Assembly (NCBI RefSeq): GCF_947493565.1
Contig: NZ_CANLRG010000006.1
Span: forward strand, 62,001 to 126,000
Reading direction: 5' to 3'
DNA: 64,000 bases
Origin: an uncultured Lutibacter sp.
GTDB taxonomy: Bacteria; Bacteroidota; Bacteroidia; Flavobacteriales; Flavobacteriaceae
Made by a program: the position numbers and the translations under genes. The notes beneath the pieces were generated by a model, which saw only the letters and a program-made list of their open reading frames with translations, made no database searches and was not told the DNA's origin. How positions within the stretch are numbered: position 1 is the first letter of the stretch; each line of letters opens with the position of its first letter. This document shows positions 26,851 to 36,298 of the stretch, in pieces.

Positions 26851-27870
26851 ATGTCGCAAAGAAGAGATTTTATAAAAAAAGCCGCTCTAGGAACCATCGG
26901 AATTAGTACTGTTTTAAGTTGTAAAGAACTTACTGAAAAAGAAGATGCAACTGCTGAAAAAGTAGTGCAAAAAAATCAGAAAAAACCAGTAATTATTTCC
27001 ACTTGGAATCACGGATTACCTGCAAATGAAGAAACTTGGAATTCATTAAAAAATGGAAAATCAGCATTAGATGCAATTGAAGCAGGAATGAAAATTCCTG
27101 AAGCAGACCCAAAAGTTAGAAGTGTAGGTTACGGTGGTTATCCAGATAGAGAAGGTAAAGTAACCTTAGATGCTTGTATTATGGATCATCAAAGTAATTG
27201 TGGCTCTGTTTCATTTTTACAAGGAATTAAACACCCAATTTCAGTGGCAAAAAGAGTACTTCAAAACACGCCTCATGTAATGTTGTCAGGTCAAGGAGCT
27301 CTTCAATTTGCGCTTTCCGAAGGTTTTACTGAAGAAAATTTGTTAACTGCAGAAGCAGAAAGAGATTGGAAAAAATGGGTGGAAGAGTCTAAATACAAAC
27401 CTGTAATAAATATTGAAAACCACGATACAATTTCAATGTTAGTTGTAGATAATGATGGTAATATTTCTGGAGCTTGTACAACTAGTGGAGCAGCCTGGAA
27501 AATGCATGGTAGAGTTGGAGATTCACCAATTATTGGAGCTGGGTTGTTTTTAGACAATGAAGTAGGTGCTGCGGCAGCAACAGGCTTAGGTGAAGCAGTT
27601 ATTAGGACGGCTGGTAGTGCTATGGTGGTTGAATTAATGCGCCAAGGAAAATCGCCTTTAGAAGCTTGTAAAGAAATTGTGGAACGAATTTACGATAAAC
27701 ACAAAAACCATAGAGATTTGGAATATCTTCAAGTAGGCTTTATAGCACTTAATAAAAATGGAGAATATGCCGGTTACAGCCTTCGATCAGGTTTTAATTA
27801 TGCAGTTTACGATGAAGAATATGGAAATAGAATGGAAGATGCTGCATTTAAAATGCCTTGGGAAAATTAG
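26851..27870 (+). CDS. N4-(beta-N-acetylglucosaminyl)-L-asparaginase (aspartylglucosaminidase)
   Basis: The 339-residue Ntn-hydrolase has a twin-arginine signal (SQRRDFIKKAALG) that also ends in a possible lipobox (STVLSC). The mature protein shows NHGLPANEETWNSLKNG, the conserved VGYGGYPDREG, MDHQSNCGSV, and the self-cleavage site HDTISML with nucleophile Thr193. It continues with CTTSGAAWKMHGRVGDSP and EAVIRTAGSAMVVELM. The enzyme cleaves the GlcNAc-Asn bond of glycoasparagines after autoproteolysis at Asp192-Thr193. A close Flavobacteriia relative is the Elizabethkingia meningoseptica glycosylasparaginase. Its presence beside a PNGase F gene shows that the operon targets Asn-linked glycans. 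Confidence 0.95.
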   Translation: MSQRRDFIKKAALGTIGISTVLSCKELTEKEDATAEKVVQKNQKKPVIISTWNHGLPANEETWNSLKNGKSALDAIEAGMKIPEADPKVRSVGYGGYPDREGKVTLDACIMDHQSNCGSVSFLQGIKHPISVAKRVLQNTPHVMLSGQGALQFALSEGFTEENLLTAEAERDWKKWVEESKYKPVINIENHDTISMLVVDNDGNISGACTTSGAAWKMHGRVGDSPIIGAGLFLDNEVGAAAATGLGEAVIRTAGSAMVVELMRQGKSPLEACKEIVERIYDKHKNHRDLEYLQVGFIALNKNGEYAGYSLRSGFNYAVYDEEYGNRMEDAAFKMPWEN

Positions 27871-27903
27871 GAAAGAATAGAAAAGTCATAAAAAACAAGT
27901 ACA

Positions 27904-30225
27904 ATGAAAATCGTTAAGAAACTACAAATTTTAGCTTTATTGGTAGTAATTACCTCTTGTTCAAAGAGCAAGGTATTTACTGAAAGTGATATTCAAATAA
28001 TACCAAAACCTGCAAGTGTTCAATTAGAGAACGGAGTGTTTGAATTTTCTGAAAACACTCAATTTTTTATTGAAAATCAATCTCAAAAAGAGGCAACCAC
28101 CACCTTAGTTAATAAATTTAAAAAGGTCGTTGGTTGGAATCTTGGATTTTCTGAAACTGCTCCTCAACGTAATTATATTCAATTAAGTGTTGATGAATCA
28201 TTTGCTAAAGAAGCCTATAAATTAGAAGTTCATACTGATTTTATTAAAATTACAGCCAACGGAAATTCAGGTTTTATGTATGGTTTAGAAACAGTTCGTC
28301 AATTACTTCCTATAGAAATTGAGAGTGATGAGCTTGTTAAAAATATAGATTGGATAATTCCAGCTATTGTTGTTAAAGATCAACCTAGATTTCAATATAG
28401 AGGTTTAATGATTGATGTTTCGCGTCATTTTTTCAATAAAGAATATTTAGAAAAAGTAATTGATCGTTTGGCAATGCATAAAATGAATGTTTTACACTTA
28501 CATTTAATAGATGATCAAGGCTGGAGAATGGAAATTAAAAAATATCCAAAATTAACAGATGTTGGCGCGTGGAGAGTTGATCAAGAAGATAAACATTGGA
28601 GTGCAAGAGAAACAACCGATCCTAATGAGAAAGGGACTTATGGAGGGTTTTTCACCCAACAAGAGTTAAAAGAATTAGTTACTTATGCAGCTTCTAAGAA
28701 TGTAGAAATTATTCCTGAAATAGAGATGCCAGCACATGTTTCTTGTGCTATTGCTGCATATCCAGAACTATCTTGTTTTGAAAAACCAATTGGAGTTCCT
28801 TCAGGAGGAGTATGGCCAATTACAGATATTTATTGTGCAGGAAAAGAACACACTTTTGAATTTTTAGAAGATGTTTTATTAGAAGTAATGGAAATTTTCC
28901 CATCAAAATACATTCACATTGGTGGAGATGAGGCTACCAAAACTAACTGGAAAATTTGTCCACATTGTAAAAAGAGAATGAAGGATGAAAATCTAGAAAA
29001 CGTAGAAGAATTACAAAGCTACTTTGTAAAACGTATGGAGAAATTTATCAACTCAAAAGGTAAAAAGTTGATAGGTTGGGATGAAATTTTAGAAGGTGGG
29101 TTAGCTCCAGATGCAACCGTAATGAGTTGGAGAGGTGTAAAAGGTGGAATTGAAGCAGCTAAACAAGGGCATGACGTAATTATGACACCTGGAACGCACT
29201 GCTATTTTGATCATTATCAAGGACCTCAAAATGAGGAACCTTTAGCTTGGGGAGGTTATACACCTTTAAGTAAAGTATACCAATTTGATCCTGTAGTTGA
29301 TGTAATGACTCCAGCAGAAGCAAAACATGTACTTGGAGGTCAAGCGAATCTTTGGGCTGAATACATTCCTAATGAAAAGCAATCTGAATATATGATTTTT
29401 CCTAGATTAGCAGCACTTTCAGAAACACTTTGGTCACCTAAAGAATTACGCAATTGGAATGACTTTTCTTCTAGAATATCCACCATGTTTAATCGTTATG
29501 AATTATTAAATATCAATTATGCTAAAAGCAGTTATTTAGTTTCTGCAAATACTACTGTTAATTTAGAAAATAAAACAGTGAATTTAACCTTGCAAAATGA
29601 ATTTCCAAATGCAGATATTAGGTATGTAATTGGAGATAATGAAATGAATGAAAATGCAACCAAATATACAAAACCAATTGAATTATCTGAAACAACTATT
29701 GTAAAAACCTCCTTATTTAAAAACAATATACCAGTTGGAAAAATATTTATTGATACTATTAAATTTCATAAGGCTATAGCACATAAAGTAACTTATATAA
29801 CTCCTTATAGTGAAAAATACCAAGGAGCAGGTGAATTTGGAATGGTAAATACTTTAAGGGGTACAAAAAATTTTCACGATGGACAATGGCAAGGTTGGTT
29901 GGCAACTGATATGGAATTAATAATTGATTTAAATAATGAAGAAGAAATCTCTGAAGTTGTTATGGGTGTTCTTGAAAACCAAGGACCAGCAATTTATTTT
30001 CCGACAGCAATAGAAGTTTCGGTTTCTAATGATGGAAATAGCTATAAATCAGTAGCTAAAATTGAAAGAGAATTTCAAAAAAATTCTAAATCAGAGTTAA
30101 AAGATTTTAAATTAAAATTTGATAAAACTACTACACGTTTTGTTAAAGTTAAAGCTAATTGTTTAAAACAAACTCCTAAAGGAGGAAAAGCTTGGTTGTT
30201 TGTAGATGAAATTTTAATCAATTAA
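27904..30225 (+). CDS. GH20 beta-N-acetylhexosaminidase with C-terminal discoidin-like domain
   Basis: A 773-residue lipoprotein (signal ends VVITSC). It has an N-terminal GH20b domain (~32-155), then the catalytic TIM barrel (~160-510) starting FQYRGLMIDVSRHFF, with the acid/base pair Asp342-Glu343 in HIGGDEATKTNW and substrate-binding GWDEILEGG and GGQANLWAEY. A small beta domain (~540-615) follows, then an F5/8-type C (discoidin-like) domain to the end. GH20 removes terminal beta-linked GlcNAc or GalNAc. In this operon it would expose the mannose core of complex or hybrid N-glycans, or split chitobiose. Confidence 0.94.
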   Translation: MKIVKKLQILALLVVITSCSKSKVFTESDIQIIPKPASVQLENGVFEFSENTQFFIENQSQKEATTTLVNKFKKVVGWNLGFSETAPQRNYIQLSVDESFAKEAYKLEVHTDFIKITANGNSGFMYGLETVRQLLPIEIESDELVKNIDWIIPAIVVKDQPRFQYRGLMIDVSRHFFNKEYLEKVIDRLAMHKMNVLHLHLIDDQGWRMEIKKYPKLTDVGAWRVDQEDKHWSARETTDPNEKGTYGGFFTQQELKELVTYAASKNVEIIPEIEMPAHVSCAIAAYPELSCFEKPIGVPSGGVWPITDIYCAGKEHTFEFLEDVLLEVMEIFPSKYIHIGGDEATKTNWKICPHCKKRMKDENLENVEELQSYFVKRMEKFINSKGKKLIGWDEILEGGLAPDATVMSWRGVKGGIEAAKQGHDVIMTPGTHCYFDHYQGPQNEEPLAWGGYTPLSKVYQFDPVVDVMTPAEAKHVLGGQANLWAEYIPNEKQSEYMIFPRLAALSETLWSPKELRNWNDFSSRISTMFNRYELLNINYAKSSYLVSANTTVNLENKTVNLTLQNEFPNADIRYVIGDNEMNENATKYTKPIELSETTIVKTSLFKNNIPVGKIFIDTIKFHKAIAHKVTYITPYSEKYQGAGEFGMVNTLRGTKNFHDGQWQGWLATDMELIIDLNNEEEISEVVMGVLENQGPAIYFPTAIEVSVSNDGNSYKSVAKIEREFQKNSKSELKDFKLKFDKTTTRFVKVKANCLKQTPKGGKAWLFVDEILIN

Positions 30226-30234
30226 AAATGAAAG

Positions 30235-32550
30235 ATGAAAGATTTTTTTAAATACATAACTCTACTATTTGCAATAACGTTATTGTCATGCAATAAAACT
30301 CAAAACAAACAAGAAAATACAGAAGCAATTAAAACTAGCTTGGTAGATTATGTGAATCCGTTAATGGGTACCGATTCAGAGTTTAGTTTATCAAACGGAA
30401 ACACTTACCCTGCTATTGCTACTCCTTGGGGAATGAATTTTTGGACTCCAATGACTTCAAAAATGGGTGATGGTTGGACTTATAAATATGACGAATATAA
30501 AATAAGAGGCATAAAACAAACCCATCAACCAAGCCCATGGATAAATGATTATGCGGCATTTTCATTTATGGCAGTTACAGGTGACTTAAAATTTCAGGAA
30601 GATGAACGCGCTTCGTGGTTTTCACATAAAGCTGAAACTGTAAAGCCTAACCATTATTCGGTGTATTTAGCAGATTATGATGTAGTTGCTGAGGTAACAC
30701 CTACAGAAAGAGCAGCACACTTTAAATTTACATTTCCGAAATCTGATGAATCTTATATTATGCTCGATGCATTTTTTAAAGGATCAATGGTGAAAATTAT
30801 TCCTGAAGAGCGTAAAATTATTGGCTATTGCAGAAATAATAGTGGCGGTGTTCCAGATAATTTTCATAATTATTTTGTTGCAGAATTTGATAAAGATTTT
30901 GAAATCAATCATACGTGGAATGATGATTGGAAATTGATTGAAAATTCAACAAATAGTGAAGGTGAACATGTAGGAGCAATTATTGGTTTTAAAACTAAAA
31001 AAGGAGAAGAAGTTCATGTAAAAGTAGCTTCATCATTTATAAGTTTAGAACAAGCACAGTTAAATTTATCAAGAGAAATAGGAGCTGATACTTTTGAACA
31101 AACTAAAGAAAAAGCAAAACAAGCTTGGGAAAAAGAATTGAACAGAATACAAATTGAAGACGATAATATAGATAATATTAGAACATTTTATTCAAGTTTA
31201 TATAGGGTACTATTATTTCCAAGAAAATTTTATGAGTTTGACGCTGATGAAAATGTAGTTCATTATAGTCCTTATAATGGTAAAGTATTACCAGGGTATA
31301 TGTTTACTGATAATGGATTTTGGGACACATTTAGAGCTGTTTTTCCATTTTTTAATATGATGTACCCAGAGCTAAATGGAAAAATTATGCAAGGTTTGGC
31401 CAACACTTATAAAGAGTCAGGATGGCTGCCAGAATGGGCAAGTCCAGGTCATAGAGATTGTATGATTGGTTCTAATTCTGCCCCAATTATTTCTGATGCC
31501 TTTTTAAAAGGGGTAAAAGAGATGGATGTTGAAGTGTTGTTAGAAGCGATGCTAAAAAATGCAACTGTTTCAGAAGGAAGACCTGTAAATTCAGTTGGTA
31601 GAGCTGGTTTAGAGTATTATAATGATTTGGGGTATGTGCCATATAATGTTGGAATTAATGAAAATGCGGCAAGGACTTTAGAGTACGCTTATGCCGATTT
31701 TACTATTGCGAAAATGGCTGAAAAATTAGGGAAAGCTGATATTGCAGAAAAATATTATAAGCAGTCGATGAATTATAAAAAACTGTTTGATCCTTCAACA
31801 AATTGGATGAGAGGAAAAAATAAAGAAGGTGATTTTCAGTCTCCGTTCAATCCATTAAAATGGGGAGATGCTTTTACAGAAGGCAATAGTTTACATTATA
31901 CCTGGTCGGTGTTTCATGATATCCATGGTTTAATGGATTTAATGGGGGGTAAAGAAAAGTTTGCTTCCAAATTAGATGAAGTTTTTGAAATGCCTCCTAG
32001 TTTTGATGCTTCATATTACGGATTTACAATTCATGAAATTAGAGAAATGCAAATCGTAAATATGGGGAATTATGCTCATGGAAATCAGCCTATTCAACAT
32101 ATGATTTATTTGTACAATTACGCAAATAAACCTTATAAGGCGCAAGAAAAAGTAAGAGAGGTTTTAACAAAATTGTATTCAGCTACACCAGATGGCTATT
32201 GTGGTGATGAAGATAACGGACAAACATCAGCTTGGTATGTATTTAGCTCTTTAGGGTTTTATCCAGTTACTCCAGGTACAGATGAATATGTAATTGGAAG
32301 CCCTTTATTTGATAAAGTAACGTTGCATTTAGAAAACGGAAATATATTTGATATTACTTCAAAAAATAATACAACAAAGAATTTTTATATTCAATCAGCA
32401 ACCTTAAATGGTCAACAATATGAAAATACTTTTTTAAAATTTAAAGATATTCAAAATGGAGGTAGTTTGCAGTTTAACATGGGAGAAAATCCAAATAAAA
32501 GCTGGGGAAGTAATCCTGAAAATATTCCTTTTTCTTTAAGTAAAAATTAA
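30235..32550 (+). CDS. GH92 protein 3 with Glu-to-Gln change (HGNQP); candidate mannose-1-phosphate hydrolase
   Basis: The 771-residue lipoprotein (signal ends ITLLSC) belongs to GH92 but is distinct from the first two: it opens YVNPLMGTDSEFSLSNGNTY and carries WGMNFWTPMTSKMGDGW. The motif with the catalytic acid is AHGNQPIQH, with Gln618 in place of Glu. The base side, GDEDNGQTSAW with Asp660, is intact. In the family a Gln at this place is known from the Cellulosimicrobium cellulans enzyme that hydrolyses mannose-alpha-1-phospho-6-mannose, where the phosphate leaving group needs no acid. The same activity is a reasonable inference here. All other regions look complete, so this is not a decayed gene. 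It sits 9 bp after GH20 and 4 bp before the fucosidase gene. Confidence 0.9.
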   Translation: MKDFFKYITLLFAITLLSCNKTQNKQENTEAIKTSLVDYVNPLMGTDSEFSLSNGNTYPAIATPWGMNFWTPMTSKMGDGWTYKYDEYKIRGIKQTHQPSPWINDYAAFSFMAVTGDLKFQEDERASWFSHKAETVKPNHYSVYLADYDVVAEVTPTERAAHFKFTFPKSDESYIMLDAFFKGSMVKIIPEERKIIGYCRNNSGGVPDNFHNYFVAEFDKDFEINHTWNDDWKLIENSTNSEGEHVGAIIGFKTKKGEEVHVKVASSFISLEQAQLNLSREIGADTFEQTKEKAKQAWEKELNRIQIEDDNIDNIRTFYSSLYRVLLFPRKFYEFDADENVVHYSPYNGKVLPGYMFTDNGFWDTFRAVFPFFNMMYPELNGKIMQGLANTYKESGWLPEWASPGHRDCMIGSNSAPIISDAFLKGVKEMDVEVLLEAMLKNATVSEGRPVNSVGRAGLEYYNDLGYVPYNVGINENAARTLEYAYADFTIAKMAEKLGKADIAEKYYKQSMNYKKLFDPSTNWMRGKNKEGDFQSPFNPLKWGDAFTEGNSLHYTWSVFHDIHGLMDLMGGKEKFASKLDEVFEMPPSFDASYYGFTIHEIREMQIVNMGNYAHGNQPIQHMIYLYNYANKPYKAQEKVREVLTKLYSATPDGYCGDEDNGQTSAWYVFSSLGFYPVTPGTDEYVIGSPLFDKVTLHLENGNIFDITSKNNTTKNFYIQSATLNGQQYENTFLKFKDIQNGGSLQFNMGENPNKSWGSNPENIPFSLSKN

Positions 32551-32554
32551 TAAA

Positions 32555-34030
32555 ATGAAACGAACTGTTGGAATCTTTTTTCTTTTGTTTTCTGCTCAAA
32601 TTTACTCACAAGCAGTTTATGAAGATGAAAGGTATGTCCCTGAAACAGATACTTTAGTATTAGAAAAACTAAATGAATGGCAAGGGAAAAAGTTTGGGCT
32701 ATTAATGCATTGGGGCACTTATAGTCAATGGGGTATTGTAGAATCGTGGTCATTATCTCCTGAAGAATATGGCTGGTGTAAGCGTAAAAAAGGAAGTAAT
32801 CCAAACGATTATTTTACCTATAAAAAAGAGTATGAAGAATTAAAAAATACATTTAACCCCTATAAATTTAATCCAAATAAATGGGCAAATGCAGCAAAAA
32901 AAGCAGGAATGAAATATGTTGTTTTTACAACAAAGCATCATGATGGATTTGCGATGTTTGATTCAAAGTACACAGATTATAAAATAACAAACGTAGGAAC
33001 TTCTTTTTCAAAAAATCCTAAAGTAAATATTACAAAAGAAATTTTTAAAGCTTTCCGTAGTGAAGGATTATGGACTGGAGCTTATTTTTCTAAACCAGAT
33101 TGGCATTCAAAATATTATTGGGATCCAAAATTTCCTCCAATGGATAGAAATGTTAATTATTCTCCAGAAGAAAACCCAAAGAAATGGAACAAATTTGTTG
33201 AGTTTACGCACAATCAAATTCTAGAACTTTTGACCGATTATGGAAAAATTGACATTTTATGGCTAGATGGAGGATGGGTAGCAAAAGCATCTAAAACCGA
33301 GATAATAGATTGGTTTACCAAAGCACTTCAAAAAACTGAAGGAGCTTATTTAAAACATAGAATGGTAAATCAAGATATTAGAATGGATGAACTTATCAAA
33401 AAGGCTCGTATAAAACAACCAGGTTTGATTGTAGTTGATAGAGCCGTTCATGGGAAAAATCAAAATTATTTAACCCCAGAGAATAGAGTTCCTGAAAAAA
33501 CATTGCCTTATCCTTGGGAATCTTGTATAATTTCAGGAGGAGGTTGGTCTTACACGCCAAATGCTAAATATATGAGTGGACGAGAAGGCATTCATATGTT
33601 AATTGATATTGTGGCAAAAGGTGGTAATTTATTATTAAATATTGCCCCGAGTCCAGAGGGTGGATGGCAACAAGAGGCTTATAATTTGTTAGACGAATAT
33701 GCCGATTGGATGAAAATAAACAGCTCAGCTATTTATAATACCAAACCTATTGCACCTTTTAAAGAGAACAATATTTGTATGACTCAGAATAAAAAAGGGA
33801 ATGTGTTTTTATTTTATATGGCTGAAGATGGTAAAACTATTCCATCAGAAATTATCGTGAATTCAATAAACCCAAAAAGAGGGACTAAAATAACAATGCT
33901 TGGTTTCAAAAAGAAATTAAAGTGGAATAAAATAAAAGAGGGTTTTAAAGTGGAAATTCCTCAAGAACTAAGAAATAATTTACCAGCAAAATACGCTTGG
34001 ACATTAAAAGTTGAAGATGTTAATCAATAA
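32555..34030 (+). CDS. GH29 alpha-L-fucosidase
   Basis: A 491-residue exported protein (signal peptide cleaved near QIYSQ). The catalytic TIM barrel shows FGLLMHWGTYSQWG (~47-60), VVFTTKHHDGFAMFDSKYT, and KIDILWLDGGW with nucleophile Asp238. The C-terminal ~110 residues form a beta-sandwich. GH29 enzymes are retaining alpha-L-fucosidases. In an N-glycan locus the target would be core or antennal fucose; alpha-1,3 versus alpha-1,6 preference cannot be seen. Its 3' end lies 7 bp before the ATG of the next GH92 gene. Confidence 0.93.
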   Translation: MKRTVGIFFLLFSAQIYSQAVYEDERYVPETDTLVLEKLNEWQGKKFGLLMHWGTYSQWGIVESWSLSPEEYGWCKRKKGSNPNDYFTYKKEYEELKNTFNPYKFNPNKWANAAKKAGMKYVVFTTKHHDGFAMFDSKYTDYKITNVGTSFSKNPKVNITKEIFKAFRSEGLWTGAYFSKPDWHSKYYWDPKFPPMDRNVNYSPEENPKKWNKFVEFTHNQILELLTDYGKIDILWLDGGWVAKASKTEIIDWFTKALQKTEGAYLKHRMVNQDIRMDELIKKARIKQPGLIVVDRAVHGKNQNYLTPENRVPEKTLPYPWESCIISGGGWSYTPNAKYMSGREGIHMLIDIVAKGGNLLLNIAPSPEGGWQQEAYNLLDEYADWMKINSSAIYNTKPIAPFKENNICMTQNKKGNVFLFYMAEDGKTIPSEIIVNSINPKRGTKITMLGFKKKLKWNKIKEGFKVEIPQELRNNLPAKYAWTLKVEDVNQ

Positions 34031-34037
34031 AATATAT

Positions 34038-36287
34038 ATGTTTTTAAATAATTTTTTTAATAAGAGAGTTAATCCTATTTTTTTTGCAATTTTAGTTTTG
34101 TTAAGTTTAAACTCTAATGCTCAACAACCAGTAGATTTTGTTAATCCATTTATTGGAACTTCTAATTATGGAGCAACTTTTCCAGGTCCAATAGCACCTA
34201 GAGGAATGGCTAGTATCAGTCCTTTTAACGTTGCAGGACCACAAAATTTACCTCTCGAAAAAGATAGTCGATGGTTATCAAATCCATATGTGCATGAGAA
34301 TACTTTTTTAACAGGCTTTAGTCAGGTAAATTTGAGTGGAGTTGGTTGTCCAGAATTAGGAGTATTATTATTGATGCCTACCACAGGAGAGGTGGAAACG
34401 AACCATTTAAAATATGGTACAACCTACTCTAAGGAGGTTGCTAAAGCTGGGTATTATACCTCAACACTAGATAAATATAATATAAAAGCAGAATTCACAA
34501 CTTCAAAAAGAGTGGGTGTTAGCAAATTTACATTTCCAAAAGGGCAATCAAATATTTTATTGAATTTAGGTTTAGGGTTAACCAATGAACAAGGAGCCAT
34601 GGTTAAAATTGTTTCTTCTACTGAAATTGAAGGAATGCGATCAGTAGGATCCTTTTGTTATAACAGCCCTGAGGCAGCTTATCCAGTATATTTTGTAGCA
34701 AAATTTTCAAAACCAGCGGATAATTTTGGTGTTTGGAAAAAACCAACAACTTATAAAGGATTAGAGGCACAATGGATGGGTTATAATGGAAAAACTAGAT
34801 TGATGGATGCTTCCAAAAAAATGGTAGCCGGAGATAGTATTGGAACTTATTTTTCTTATAAGTTTGATAAAATTGAAACAGTTGAAGTTAAAGTTGGAGT
34901 TTCGTATGTAAGTATTGAAAACGCACGAGAAAATTTAGAAAAGGAAACTTCTAACAAATCGTTTAATGATGTTTATGAAGAATCATATACAGCATGGAAT
35001 AATTTATTATCTAGAATTAAAGTTGAAGGAGGTACAAAGGATGATAAAACAGTTTTTTATACAGCCTTATACCATACTCTAATTCATCCAAATACTTTAA
35101 ATGATTATAACGGCGAATACCCTGAAATTAAAACAGGGAACATTGGTAAAACTAAAGGAACTCGTTATACAGTATTTTCATTATGGGATACTTATAGAAA
35201 TTTGCACCAATTAATGTCTTTGGTTTATCCACAACAACAATCTAATATGATAAAAAGCATGTTAGAAATGTATGATGAAAATGGTTGGTTGCCTAAATGG
35301 GAACTAAATTCTACAGAAACTTTTACTATGGTCGGAGATCCTGCGAGTATTGTAATTACAGATACGTATTTAAAAGGAATTAAAGATTTTGATGTAGAAA
35401 AAGCGTATGAAGCAATGCTTAAAAGTGCTGATCAAATTGAAAACAACCCTTTAAGACCTGGATTAAAAGATTATATTGAAAAAGGGTACTTAACAACTGA
35501 AAATGGAGGGTCAGTTTCTACAACTGAAGAATATAACGCAGCCGATTATTCCATTGCATTACTTGCAAAAGAATTAGGAAAAAAAGAAGATTATAAACGT
35601 TTTAAAAATAGATCAATTTCTTATCGAAAGTTATTCGATAAAAACTTAAAATTGTTAAGACCCAAAAACAAAGATGGTAATTGGTACGAACCATTTGACC
35701 CATTGGCAGGAGCTAATTTTACTAAAAATGTTGGCTTTATTGAAGGCAATGCTTGGCAATACGCTTTTATGATTCCTCATGACATACTTGGACTTAAAAA
35801 ATTAATGGGCGGTAATAAAGGATTTACAAAACAATTACAAAAAGTTTTTGATGAAGATCAATTTGATATGGCAAACGAACCAGATATAGCGTATCCTTAT
35901 TTATTTAATTATGTAAGCGGACAAGAGTGGAGAAGCCAAAAATTAGTGAAAAAATTAGTGAAACAATATTTTAAAAACACACCAGATGGCATTCCAGGAA
36001 ACGATGATACTGGTACTATGTCGGCTTGGTTAGTGTATTCAATGATGGGAATTTATCCAATTGCTCCTGGTGAGCCAAAATATACCATTACAACTCCAAT
36101 GTTTGACAAAATTACCATTCAACTAGATACTACATATTATAAAAATAACGAATTAATAATTGAAAGAGAGTCAAATTCAAATGGAAACATTCAACATATT
36201 TTATTAAATGGTAAAAAACACAATAGTTATTTTATCAATCATAAAGAGTTAGTTGAAGGAAAAAAAATAAAGATTATTTTAAAGTAA
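34038..36287 (+). CDS. GH92 alpha-mannosidase 4 (divergent, secreted)
   Basis: I place the start at ATG 34038, 7 bp after the fucosidase stop, which gives a normal Sec signal (cleaved after LNSNA). Upstream TTG (34011) or ATG (34017) starts would overlap the fucosidase gene. The 749-residue protein opens with VDFVNPFIGTSNYGATFPG. The acid motif is ANEPDIAYPYLFNY with Glu614, and the base region is GNDDTGTMSAW with Asp656/Asp657. HGNEPSHH is replaced around the Glu, so this belongs to another GH92 branch with probably different linkage preference. Unlike the other three GH92 proteins it has no lipobox. It is followed 11 bp later by PNGase F. Confidence 0.9.
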   Translation: MFLNNFFNKRVNPIFFAILVLLSLNSNAQQPVDFVNPFIGTSNYGATFPGPIAPRGMASISPFNVAGPQNLPLEKDSRWLSNPYVHENTFLTGFSQVNLSGVGCPELGVLLLMPTTGEVETNHLKYGTTYSKEVAKAGYYTSTLDKYNIKAEFTTSKRVGVSKFTFPKGQSNILLNLGLGLTNEQGAMVKIVSSTEIEGMRSVGSFCYNSPEAAYPVYFVAKFSKPADNFGVWKKPTTYKGLEAQWMGYNGKTRLMDASKKMVAGDSIGTYFSYKFDKIETVEVKVGVSYVSIENARENLEKETSNKSFNDVYEESYTAWNNLLSRIKVEGGTKDDKTVFYTALYHTLIHPNTLNDYNGEYPEIKTGNIGKTKGTRYTVFSLWDTYRNLHQLMSLVYPQQQSNMIKSMLEMYDENGWLPKWELNSTETFTMVGDPASIVITDTYLKGIKDFDVEKAYEAMLKSADQIENNPLRPGLKDYIEKGYLTTENGGSVSTTEEYNAADYSIALLAKELGKKEDYKRFKNRSISYRKLFDKNLKLLRPKNKDGNWYEPFDPLAGANFTKNVGFIEGNAWQYAFMIPHDILGLKKLMGGNKGFTKQLQKVFDEDQFDMANEPDIAYPYLFNYVSGQEWRSQKLVKKLVKQYFKNTPDGIPGNDDTGTMSAWLVYSMMGIYPIAPGEPKYTITTPMFDKITIQLDTTYYKNNELIIERESNSNGNIQHILLNGKKHNSYFINHKELVEGKKIKIILK

Positions 36288-36298
36288 ATAGCATTCAA

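Noticed and set aside
30235-32550. Third GH92 as an inactive pseudo-enzyme
   Set aside because: The frame is intact, other catalytic and Ca2+-site regions are conserved, and a Gln at this position is compatible with cleavage of phosphate-linked mannose.
34011-34037. TTG or ATG starts for the fourth GH92 upstream of 34038
   Set aside because: They overlap the fucosidase gene and add residues before an already good Sec signal; ATG 34038 lies just after the fucosidase stop.
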